64,000 nucleotides of DNA, from the NCBI GenBank assembly GCA_038025085.1, contig CM076140.1:16636001-16700000 (forward strand), in the 5' to 3' direction. The notes beneath the pieces are model-generated. The model saw only the letters and a list, made by a program, of their open reading frames with translations. It did no database searches and was not told where the DNA came from. The stretch comes from Tetragonia tetragonoides. Its lineage: Eukaryota > Streptophyta > Magnoliopsida > Caryophyllales > Aizoaceae. The position numbers and the translations under genes are program-made. Positions 48,187-59,400 of the stretch are shown here, one piece after another. Each line of letters begins with the position of its first letter. The stretch's first letter is position 1.

Positions 48187-49130
48187 TTAACGAAAGCACT
48201 CGTTGCAGCACGTAAAAGCCCACCACAAGCGGCAATAATTGGATTTTTGCGGGAACTCCATTACTATTCAGTTTCTCCATACCATCGGAGGTTACTCCGA
48301 ACAAACATGAGCATCTTCTGTTTTTTATTTTTATTTTTTGTTTTTATTAATATGCAAGAAAGTTAGAATAATCAAATTAAGAAATTATCCTAAAACATCC
48401 CTTAACATATATAAGTTGACATCGTTGCTAGTAATTATTGTCAATAGAGATGGCCAAGAGCCACACAAACACATTAAACAACAAAATCCAACCCGATTTT
48501 GGTATGTACGGCATGGCACGAGCATGACCTTAAAACAACACGACACGTGGCATGAACTAAGCCCACCGATAATGACTAGGCTTGTTTTTTCAGGTAGAAC
48601 TTAAAAAAGAGGTACGGCAATTCACATAGAAAGCATAAGTATAAAATATAGAAAAATATGTAAAATAACCTTAAACACCAGGGTGACGCAAGACACAACA
48701 CGGTGAGTTGTGCGACATAGATCATACCTAGACCCGCCTTGAAAGCAAAGTAGCACGTCATGAAACGACACGAAGCGCCCTTGATTTGTCATGGGTAGAG
48801 CTGTCAAAAGTTGTCCCGATCCGTTTTTTAGGATCTTGACAAAAAAATTTTGGCTCGAACGTGCTTTCAACCTGGTAAAATGAACTAAAAAGTGGATTCA
48901 ACCCAAATTTAACCTATAACTGATCCGACCCGAATCCAAAGTAATCCAACTCGTACCCCGCTAGATTGTCCCGTTTAACGGGTCTAGTTGTGTCGCGGGC
49001 GTGCCACGTGAAATCCCTTTCACAAAGGCACGGCCCATGGCAAGTTAAATTCTTTACTGGTCGAGTAAATAAATTTTAAGAGTAAATCTGTTCCAAGTAA
49101 AATCCCATCACAAAAAATCCCATCACAAAA
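48187..49130. repeat. Spacer upstream of EMC8/9 with degenerate CGACCCG-type repeat
   Basis: No gene is seen. At 48790-48990 the wording (GATCCGACCCGAATCC, CCCGTTTAACGGGTC) resembles the inverse of the repeat at 446-703. Confidence 0.45.
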
Positions 49131-49253
49131 ACAAACTCTCTGCTTTCTCTCTCGTTCTTCTTGTGTGTGTGTGTGTTTTCTCTCTCTCTCCCTTTTCTGA
49201 CCGGCGACTCGCTCTGTTTAACTCAGCTCTCTCTGACCCTTTTACTCTCTCAG

Positions 49254-49436
49254 GTAATCCTCTCTCAGGTAATCCTCTCTCTTTAACATATTAATCTTCT
49301 TCTCTCTCACTCATTAGACCCTGAAATTCATTCCTTTTCATCGATTATTAACCAATTATTACCATCTATATTGACTGTAATTGATTTTTTCTAATCAACC
49401 ACTAACTTAAAAAACTCCTTAATTGTCAATCCTCAG
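49254..49436 (+). other. Leader intron of EMC8/9 with duplicated splice donor
   Basis: The 15-base unit GTAATCCTCTCTCAG is tandemly duplicated, placing two CAG|GTAATCC donors at 49254 and 49269. The likely acceptor is CCTCAG at 49436, 24 bases before the start codon. Either donor leaves the protein unchanged. Confidence 0.55.
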
Positions 49437-49460
49437 CAAAAAAAAAAGTGCCCAAATTCA

Positions 49461-52400
49461 ATGACGGGAGAATTAAGATATGAGATCGAACAAAATGCGT
49501 ATATTAAGCTAGTTCTCCATGCTTTGAAGCACACAACTAGCTCTGTTAATGGCGTTTTGCTTGGTCGTTTCGATTCTGGTAAGGGTGTTGTTCGAATCTC
49601 AGATGCTGTCCCTCTTTTTCACTCTCAGCAAATCGCTCTCCTTCCGTCCCTTGAGATCGCTCTTATGCAGGTTTATTTTTCTCTCTGTGTATTTTGGATC
49701 TAGGGTTTTGTGTTTATGGAAATTACGTCGAAATCTGTTTTGGTTGGGGATAGAGATTGTGAAAACTAGTGGGTATTTGGTGTGCTTTTTAGTTGCGGTT
49801 TGTTTGATAGTAATGGTGGACTTACAATGCGATATGTTGTTTTTGATTTGCATTGGATTGTTTAATTTTTGGTGCGTTTTATTGATTTTTAATTGAATTA
49901 GGATATGTGTGATTCGTTCGATGTTGTTGAGGTGGAGAGAGAGAGAAGTTGTGCTCTTTTATGGTAGTATGGATGGATACTAAGGGTGCGTTCTTTTCCA
50001 CTGATTTCCACTGATTGAGTAAGGTCTTGCCACTGATTTCCACTGATTCGGTAAGGTCCTGCCACTGATTCAATAAGGTCTTGCTATTGATTCTGTGAGT
50101 AGAAATGTGGGTCCTGCCACTGATTTCCACTGATTGAGTAAGATCCTGCCACTGATTTTCACTGATTGAGTAAGGTTCTCCCACTGATTTTCACTGATTG
50201 AGTAAGGTCTTGCCACTTATTATCACTCATTGAGTAAGGTCCAATAAGTGGAAAAGAACACACCCTAACACTCCTTGCTATGCTTTGAATTATCAATAAT
50301 GTGTATAGTTTTGACTTATGCAATAACTAAATTAAGTACGTGTGTAATTGAAGCTATTTGCTTGATGAGATGTACACACCAAACAAATGTTAATGTCTAA
50401 TAGGCATATGATGTGTTGGATTATGGACAACATTGCTGGGGAATATGTGGACTTGATTCACTCACACAATAATAATAAGGTAAAGGAATTGATGAAGAAT
50501 AATAAGAACACAAGTAATTTAACGTGGTTCGGCAAGAACAACCTACGTCCACGGTATTAGGATTTCTCTTTTTAGCTCAAGAGGAAGGGACTTACATGAT
50601 TTACAAGAACCTTTACTTATACAAAACATAACTTAGTATTCACTAATTATATCAATGGTATATAACCATTGAACCACAAATTATATTTTCTATTTAAATC
50701 CTTTTATTCTAAACCACTTATGTAATTTGGTAAGGTTTAATATTAAATCCTTTTATTCTCAACAAAATCTAATTTAGCTCCAATTCCAACAATCTCCCAT
50801 CTGGAGATAAATTAACATGAACCAAGGACCCACCACCTTGACTCATCTCGATGATATTCACTTTACCTAGTACGACAACACCTCCAATTAAGCATGGAGA
50901 TTGACCGAGGTGTTTGACAACCTCGGCCTTTCCTTAACCCGTATCTTTTCCAAAGGTAACTCAACAAAGTCCTTAGTGTCCTTCGTAGGCTCCCGCCTCC
51001 CACCCGAACGAATCACCCTTCACTTTCCATACCTTTCTTGATTCACCACACAATGTACCTTGTGTGCCACACACTCCACCATGTGTATTTTTCACCTTGC
51101 GCGCTAAAAGATTTTTCACTATCCCGTCAACGACTTCCTAGTGTTTTCACACCTTGCAGTGGTGTATAATGTTATTCCCATTGTCCTTTAAGCTACTACC
51201 ATAGCCCCTTTGACAACACTCCAAGAACCGCCCCCAAACAATGTAGACCTTGTCTAGTTGCTTCACCGATATCACACTTCTTTTTAAACACGGGATATAT
51301 TTGACATCATGCAACTCCCACATACCCCCAGTTGGGGTACGAACCTCCATGTCTCCTTTTCCTATCACATTTACACACTTACCATTAGCCAAGTAAGCAT
51401 GAACAAATTTTCCTCTAACAAAGTTTCGAAAATATGCCTTCGAAGGAGATACATGGAATGATGCTTCGGAATCTAAAGCCCAAGACTCCTCATGAGGTTC
51501 GATAGTTAGGGCACAAACATCGCCTTCCTCATAATCTCCCTCCGCTATTGTCGCGGATCCATTCTCTTCACGCTGTCGTTGAATTTTAGGATTAGGTCAA
51601 TCCCGCTTTACATGACCCACCTCACCACAACCCCAGCATGTAGGCCCACTCTTTCCTCGACTATTCGATTTTTCTTGATGACCACCTCTTCTGCTTCCCC
51701 TACCTTTGTCACTGCTCGCCATTAAAGCACCCTCAGAAGACCCATCCGACATTTTTCGACGAAGGCTTTCACCAAGAATTTAATCTCTAACCTCATCAAA
51801 TACAAGTTTCTCCTTCCCTTTAGATGTACTTACAGCAGTTACGGTAGTGTCCCAACTTTTGGGCAATGAAGATAGCAAAAGTAAGGCATTAATTTCATCA
51901 TCAAATTTAATCTCTGCCGAGCTCAGTTGCCTCATGACCCCATTAAATTCATTAATATGGTCTGCAATAGTGGCAGTACTAGCATCCATCTCTAAATCAA
52001 ACAATTTCCTCATAAGAAATATCTTATTCGCTGCCGATGGTTTCTCGTACATATTTTCCAGGACTTTCATCAATTCCACAGTTGTCTTCGCTTCTGTCAC
52101 ATTGAACGCAACGTTTCGAGCCAGCGTTAGCCTCACAACACCTAGCGCTTGCCTATCGAATTTCTTCCAATCTGCATCAATCACGGAGTCTGGCTTCTTG
52201 CCCTCCAATGGCAGATCCAATTCCTTTTGATACAAAATGTCAGTAATTTGCATCTTCCAAAACGCAAAATCGTCTCCATTGAAATTTTTTAAAACATTGA
52301 TATTAGATTAGATTTTGTTATAAGTTTATAACATTGATCCAATTGTTGGAATTGGAGCTAAATTAGATTTTGTTGAGAATAAAAGGATTTAAAATTAAAC

Positions 52401-55400
52401 CTTACCAAATTACATAAGTTGTTTAGAATAAAAGGATTTAAATAGAAAATATAATTTGTGGTTCAATGGTTATATACCATTGATATAATTAGTGAATACT
52501 AAGTTATGCTTTGTATAAATAGAGGTTCTTGTAAATCATGTAAGATCCCATCCTCTTGAGCTAAAAAGAGAAATCCTAATACGACGTGGACGTAGGATGT
52601 TCTTGCCTAACCATGTTAAATTGCTTGTCTTCTTCATTAATTCCTTTGCCTTATTATTATTGTGTGAGTGACTCAATTCCGCATATTCCCCAACAGAGGT
52701 AACAGAGCGAGGTTAGGTTAGGGAGAGACACAAAAATTCCAACAAACATTGCTCCTATGATTCCTGCTTTGTGGCATGTTATACTGTTGCCATAAGAAAC
52801 ATGTTTGAGATTCCCCACAGAGCCACCCTGGGCTTTCCTGGTTGTTAACTTCAGGGCCAATGGGAATTAGTCAAGCAAAATTTGTATACGCATGTTATCT
52901 AAAAAAAGAAGAAAGAAACATGTTTGGGGTTTTTAGGTTTGTGCGTTCTGCAAGGAGAGTTCTTATTGCTGGGCATCACGTCATGAAAAGTTTAGTTTGA
53001 CCTTGACATGAGGATTGATCTAGTGCTCATCCAATATGGACAGTTCGTATACTTGGTTAATTTTAGCAAAGTTCACAGTCTTTTGCATCCCTGTCTTAAG
53101 ATGGTTGAAGACAAGGGGATGGCAGATCTTTTAAACTCCTGCAGAACAAAACAAAAATTCATACAATTTCTTATAATGATAGTTCTGGTTTTTGCTTGAG
53201 GGTAAAGAAATGTTATTGTTGTCCACTTGATTAGATAGAAGAGCACTATGGTGATAAAGGCTTGAGCATGGTGGGGTATTTCCATGCAAATGAAAGATTT
53301 GATGATAAGGAGCTCAGTCTTGTGGCCAAGAATGTGGGAGATCATATCTACCGATACTTTCCTCAAGCCGGAATTCTTTTGGTATGCATAGTCAATTTTA
53401 TTTATTAAAATGCTTGTGTGTATTTGAATTTTATATATTGATGTATATCTTGTTTGATTGTTAGTTGGATAATGGGAAACTGAAAGATCTACCAAAAGTG
53501 AAAGACCGCAGCCCTGTGATGCAGGTTAGCTTTATGCTCTTTATTCTCTGGCATAATTATGCTTCTCAGATAAATTTTCTTCTCATCATATCTAGGAAGA
53601 GTGGTAGAAGTTGCTTTGGTTAGTACGTCACTCACTCAGTTAATATCTTGCTATATGCGTGTAGATACTAGATGATTATTTTCTGGATTCTTCAAGGTTC
53701 CTTGTTTCTTAACTTTTGTTTTTCCCGGGAAAGGGAAACTTACCTGCATTCATCCAAGTTTGTCATATGGTATTGCACGTTTACCTTTAATAAGGGAGTT
53801 CTCTAAATGCTGTACTGGTAACGATTTTAATATTTCAATTGCATTGACAAATTTTCAATGTATGGTAAAACTTCAAAATATGTTTTACTAACCATATATT
53901 TTATACCTTCTATCTAATCAATGTGTGCCATCTAATTTTTTGGTTAAAGTATAGTTATTTATCCATTTATAACATAACTGGAAAGATTTGCACTTAACCC
54001 ATTGGGTCACATTGAATGCTTTGAGTCACAAACAAGCAATTCTCAAACCAACGGGTCGACCCAGAGCGGGTTAGAGTATGACTCGCTAATTGTCGGTTCT
54101 TCGGGTTTGGTCAGTTTCGGACTTTGAGTGGAAATTCTTTGTTCAAAACTCAAAACATTCAGGTTGTGCCAAGTTTTGCCAACTCTTGGTGCTTTCGATC
54201 TGTTGTGTTAATTCTGAAAGTTCTTGATTTACCAAAATAAAAAAAGACCTGAAAGTTCCTGACACGGTTGAGGATATTTCAATTTGCAATCAAAGGTACA
54301 CCGGACCTAAAGAGCTACCACCTCTACGAGAAGACCTCTTTTGTTGAAATACTTTTTTAAGTTTGAGCTGGGAAGTAGCATTTGCTACCCATAGAACTCC
54401 ATTTTTATGCTTCCTTCTTTAATTTCTGGGGTAGGGCGCTTCTGATCGCCTAAGATGTTGTCTGTTAGAAAAGCAGTATTTAGAAGATGTCCCACCTGAC
54501 ATTGCTGCGTCCTAACAAGCCTTAATTCTAATAATCATCATAGCCTTTTTGATAAAAGAGAAACCTTTACAATTTTTGAACCATCATTTTTAAGTAACGT
54601 GTTTTATGCTTTTATCCAACTTACTAAATACTACTAGTACAAACAATATGACGACTTTGCACTCTACTAAAATGCAAAGTTCACCTAAATGGTTGGAAGA
54701 ACATTACTGAAAGTATTAAGTATGCCCTTTTTATGGTGGATGATTTGTAACTTTGCTTGTATCATTTTCTAGGAAAATTTGATGCCAATAATCCAAAGTT
54801 TCATCCGTCCCACAATAATAATCCCATGTTGCAACTTATACAACAATAATCCTAAGTGGTTATATTTGTCACAATATTGGACCATTGTCAAACGCCGTTT
54901 ACCCCATTAGCATTTAGCGCTTATTGGACCGTATTAAACCTTATTTGACTTCCCCATCCCCAATTAACTCGATCCTTGATCAAGTCCAGACAAATATTGG
55001 TAAGAAGCTCCTAGCTGCTTGGGGTGATAAATGAAGGGTGCTAGACATGAGAATTGAGTGGGAAGGGAACCCCGTTTCCATACGCTGATATGTTTTAATG
55101 TTTAATTTGAAGCTTTCTTAAGTGTAAGATTGGTTTGATGATATGCTCTAAACCCCTGGTGCTTCTATTGAACCAGTTATATACCAGGGATGGATACAAA
55201 AGCTGGAAATTAGCTGGATCAGAGGAGAGTGATCGGCTAGCAATGAAGGAGCCATCAGCTAATGTGATGTTATTGGACTTCATTTCATCTCAAAAATGGC
55301 AGGACATTGTTGATTTTGACGATCACCTCGATGACATTAGCAAGTAAGTCTATCTTGTTTCACTCTTGGAGCATAAGTTCTAAGATTATGACTATACTAA

Positions 55401-55457
55401 AAAAAGAAATCAATTTCTTCTTGCAGGGACTGGCTAAATGCTGAATTGTTTAAGTAA
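49461..55457 (+). CDS. EMC8/9: ER membrane protein complex subunit 8/9 homologue, five exons
   Basis: Exons 49461-49670, 53235-53381, 53465-53524, 55177-55343 and 55427-55457 join in phase to 204 residues with GT-AG introns. The product reads YEIEQNAYIKLVLHALKH, then IEEHYGDKGLSMVGYFHANE, NVGDHIYRYFPQAGIL, KEPSANVMLLDFIS and a C-terminal DWLNAELFK. This is the UPF0172/EMC8-9 family, an MPN-like fold without metalloprotease residues. In eukaryotes the EMC inserts and stabilises membrane proteins at the endoplasmic reticulum, with this subunit on the cytosolic side. Length is close to the plant norm of about 205. Intron 1 is 3.6 kb because it holds a MITE and an LTR-element remnant. The ATG follows an A run and agrees with the family start. 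Confidence 0.95.
49984..50265. mobile_element. Tourist-like MITE with internal tandem units
   Basis: 282 bp, termini GGGTGCGTTCTTTTCCACT and its inverse complement (one or two changes), flanked by TAA at 49981-49983 and 50266-50268. The interior consists of seven or so diverged units of about 30 bp (CCACTGATT..CACTGATTGAGTAAGGTC). It lies in EMC8/9 intron 1. Confidence 0.9.
50434..52695 (-). mobile_element. Rearranged Copia-type gag-only LTR element with inverted LTRs
   Basis: A 358-bp LTR lies at 50434-50791 in minus orientation (TGTTGGAATTGG to CCCCAGCA), beside a purine tract (minus strand ATCTCCAGATGGGAGAT). The matching 352-bp LTR at 52344-52695 reads in plus orientation. The two are therefore inverted relative to each other, not direct as in a normal element. 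The interior (minus) carries a gag and protease remnant only. No primer-binding site adjoins the right LTR, and flanking 5-mers (AACAT, GAGGT) do not match. It sits inside EMC8/9 intron 1. Confidence 0.88.
51147..52253 (-). pseudogene. Copia-type gag-protease remnant
   Basis: The Gag part from 52253 is open for 157 codons (ADWKKFDRQALGVVRLTLA, ADHINEFNGVMRQLSS, LLLLSSLPKSWDTTV). Beyond a stop at 51780-51782 the frames continue with a zinc knuckle (CWGCGEVGHVKRD, last Cys lost to a stop), a degraded protease site (WALDSEASFHVSP, the catalytic DSG changed to DSE) and a tail to 51147. No integrase or reverse transcriptase follows. Dead by several lesions. Confidence 0.85.
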
Positions 55458-55950
55458 ATATGTTTGAAGTTAGCTGGGTCTCAAGGTGCCGACGGTGATT
55501 GTCTGGACTTGATCAAGTTGATTCTGGACATCTAACTTGGGAAGGAGATACAGTAAACCAACATGGATGAATTTCTTCACTTTTCATAGTTTCTTCTTAA
55601 GCTATCTTGAAGGGGGTTGTAGTTCCATTGAGAAACTGTCATCTCCTTTTTGTCTTCTGGATACTGCCAAGAAGTGCTAACTAGATATTGAGGAACCTAT
55701 ATATGTCAGGACTTCTATACATCGTCTTCATTTGCCGCACTCTACAGTCTACAAGTTATTTACTTGCTCATTTGTTACCTTTATGAGTTACGACGAAGTT
55801 TTTATTTTATACTACCTCCAATTTAGAAAAATCTTAACATTTACTTTCGCACCATCTCATAATTGTATGTGTATAAAAATATAAAATATAATTGGGGGCG
55901 TGTTGGGGGTCGAATTGTATTGACCACTGTTTGCTGGTTCTCTATTTCAG

Positions 55951-56258
55951 CAATTCCTAAAGGAAGGGCATCACTGCCTGTGAGTGTAAAGAGCTGAATT
56001 TTTGTTAAAACTAGAAACAGAGCAGTTGATCTTGCCAATGTAATCAGCAACATTGATCCAACTATTGCATCTACTGCTGCTGAGAAAATTAACGCCATTG
56101 AGAAACTCATTCTGTTGCTTCACTCAGCAGCAGTCTACTCCAAAAATGGGTGTTCAGCCTTTCAGGAAATAGAGGTTGAGATTAAGATGCAGAAGCGCAT
56201 GGATCGAAGCATCCTTGTCAAAGATCTCATAGAAAATGCTGGTGCTGTTGTATTATGA
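55951..56258 (+). pseudogene. Orphan exon-like fragment, one in-frame stop, unidentified
   Basis: After an acceptor-like TTCTCTATTTCAG the frame reads AIPKGRASLPVSVKS, a TGA at 55995, then NRAVDLANVISNIDPTIAST, EKLILLLHSAAVYSKNG and DRSILVKDLIENAGAVVL to a TGA. It looks like real protein sequence but has no start. It abuts the 3' end of the histidyl-tRNA synthetase gene on the other strand. One idea is a copied, inverted piece of that gene's N-terminal extension, which lies outside the window. I cannot test this here. Confidence 0.45.
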
Positions 56259-56400
56259 TGTAAACAAACAACTTTAAGTATCTGGATTCTATAGCCCGAA
56301 GCCTTCTAATAAAATCAAAAATGGGCTGAACACATATCTCTATTCCCACAACCGAGAATTAAATGAGCCGTAGGCCCTCCATGAATTGGTCAGTAAAATT

Positions 56401-59400
56401 TTATGACGAGTTCCTTAATCTGTTCTGAAGCTCCTCTACCATCCTATCTCTAGGGATTGGCTCCTCTGTCTTGGCTTTCACATCCCTCACTTTCACAATC
56501 CCTGCATTTAGTTCCCGCTCCCCAACCATAACAGCAAAAGGGATTCCTGAAGCTTCTGCACGCTCAAAGATCTTCATGACTTTTTTAACCGTCGTGTATT
56601 CTGCTTTTATTTTGGCACTCCACAACTCACTCACCAGCTCCGCGGCTAGAGTCAAGTCATCCCCAATAATACCCACCAATACCTGGGTTTCATTAGCTCG
56701 GATTACCTGCCAAAACCATTACATCGAGATGTAGTGTCAGCAGCAAGCAGTGTAATTACCTTTTTGGTTTAACTGGTAATCCTAAATAATTTTTATTTCA
56801 CAAAGAAAGCTGGAAGGCAAAACATATCCATATCACACAATCCTCCAACTCTTCTTATGAGGGAACTAAACAGAATAAAGAGGATGTAAATGCCACGAAG
56901 GAACACAAAGGGTGGGTTCCTTTGGCATATCAGACTGGTATGCAGGTTCTCTCAGACATATTGTGTATATAAATGGGTTCTTTTTCTATTTCATTTCCAG
57001 CTGTTGCATGACTAAGAAAGGCTTCACTAGACACAATTTAACAGAATCTTCCCCGTAAAGAGACCCATATATTCAGTACTTTAATATAGAAAGACCCCTC
57101 CTTCCATGAGGCAGAAAATGGTTGCATGAGGAGCACGGGCAAAAGGAATTTGTAAGTTATTCCCTTACTGGGTGCCATACCAGTAGTGATTTTACAGAGT
57201 TGGTGAACAACAGAGGTGTGATTTTACTGGTTTCCAAATAAAAATGAGGGGCAATACTTTAAGCTTCAGAGTTGTGAGGTTTCTTAGACCTTAAGGCTAC
57301 GAAAAAGATTGTGCTCTTACTGCATTTCACACTTGAGAATCCTTAGAAATCAAAAGGTTTTTAATGACTCCCCATTAGCCATCAACCAAAGAATAAGACG
57401 GGAAATAACTAAACTGAAACAAATTGACCAGGAGAGAAAACATGTATGAGCAGAGACTGAAGAGTCATTCTCCTGGCAGGCTGGCACAACAAAACTTGAG
57501 CTAAGAGAGCAACTGACAACCCATCATGACTTGCTCAAGAGGTGCTCAAAAAGATGAGAAGGTGGAGCAAGGGAACGAAATATATGGAAGCCACTTGATA
57601 GACATGGATAACAAATTTAAATTAACATTCAATAACAATGGCACAATAGCATATAGTATGAGCACTGATTTCATCATCACCTGCTTTTGGTCTTTTTGAT
57701 TCTGTTCCATTATTGCAAATACACGTTCGATTCCGAGACTGACACCTACTGCAGGAACCTGCTTAGAACCAAACATCCCTATAAGATTGTCATAGCGTCC
57801 ACCTGCACCAATTGAACCAACCTGGCAACACAAATAAGATTCGTGAATCACGAGTCATTTAAATCATTACACAAGAAAAGAGGAATGTGTTGCAGGTGAA
57901 AGTAAAAATGGATTAAAGCAAACTTCATCATTCACTCATTCAGAGTTGTCCTTTTCTTCTTTTTTACAAATAAATAAGCAAATAAATAGAAGTTGTTAAA
58001 GTTGCTTCATCACTGCCCACAAGCAGAGAAAAGTTGAGATAATGAAGCACTTGGGGAGCATCAGTGTTAGTTGCGAGATTTCAGATTTCAGAATAGGTCT
58101 ACTATCTTTCAGATTTCAGAATAGGTCTACTATCTTATTTTCTTTTTTGATGAGGAATTATTTTATCAGAACTGTAAAGAAAAGATTACAAGCTAAGCTA
58201 AAAGGACAAGGAGTACTTCAAAGAGAAATCTAGATTACAAATCACCCCAGTGACGTTGCACACCAGTGAGGGGTACCCCTCTAAAAGCTGGCGATGCCTT
58301 GGCCCATAACGAAGGCATGTGTACCACCCGATCCCAAACAAACCCAGGAGGCTTAGACACCCCCCATAAAGAAGCCAATTCCAGCCTAGCCTAGCCAAAC
58401 ACACCAAAAGATAGCAGATATAGCACACCACCACAGCATCCTATTCTCCCTACCCCCCCCCAGCCCCAAAGACAGTGTAAGCTGAATAACAGTGGGAAGA
58501 CAAATGAGACAACAGCCGCAAAGAGATCGTAAAATGACAATGTAAGAATAAATGAAAGCACGTCTCACTATCCTGATGCCAAAGCACACATACATCTGGC
58601 AAAAGAGACCACCCAGGCCTATGCTGAACCATATCATGAGCACTCACAGTACCCAGGGCCATGGTCCACACAAAAGCACACACTTGGGGGGGGGGGGGCT
58701 TTGCCTTCCAAATGAGATTGAAGGGGGGGGGGGGGGGGAAGCTAAGATGATGTAAGAATAATAAGTGCATTCCCATATCATAGGAAAAAAATACTTAAAG
58801 ACAGGTTCAGCAACGGATAACTCAGAACACAAACCTGTCATACAGATATGTAAAACCCTTCTAGGTCGAATGAAAACCAGATGAGGATAAAGGGGCATAG
58901 AAAAATGAGCCAACAAATTACCTGTGTAGTCCCTTTAAAGACAACTTCAAATATCACTCCAGTATAGTAATCAAGACCTCTTGCTAGACTCAGATCAAAA
59001 ACTATTTTGTCAATACATTTTGACTTCTCCAAACATCTAAATAAAAGATCCAATTCGCTCAGTGCAAGGGCTGATCCTTCATGTTTTAGAAATTCACTGC
59101 CTCCCTCTTTGAGCTTGTGTAGAAGCTCCAGAGGGGATCCCCTTTCCTTCACAAAATTACCAATCTTATCAGCTGTCTCCGGAGATAAACCCTTTTCTTC
59201 TACCTGCATATGTTAACACAGACTTCATCACCAACCAAAACGGACCTTCCTTCTTGCGGTGCAAGCAAAAAAGGTAACGTATGAATAGAGTATGAACAAG
59301 TACAACAATTTTTGTGTTATCTAATCTACACTTGAAAAAAAGAAAACGGGACAAAATATTTCTCGAACAAAATATTAGTACTTCTCCAGGAGACAGTTTC

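Noticed and set aside
49879..50184. Minus-strand frame with NQWQDLT/SVEISG repeats
   Set aside because: Translation of the tandem units inside the MITE.
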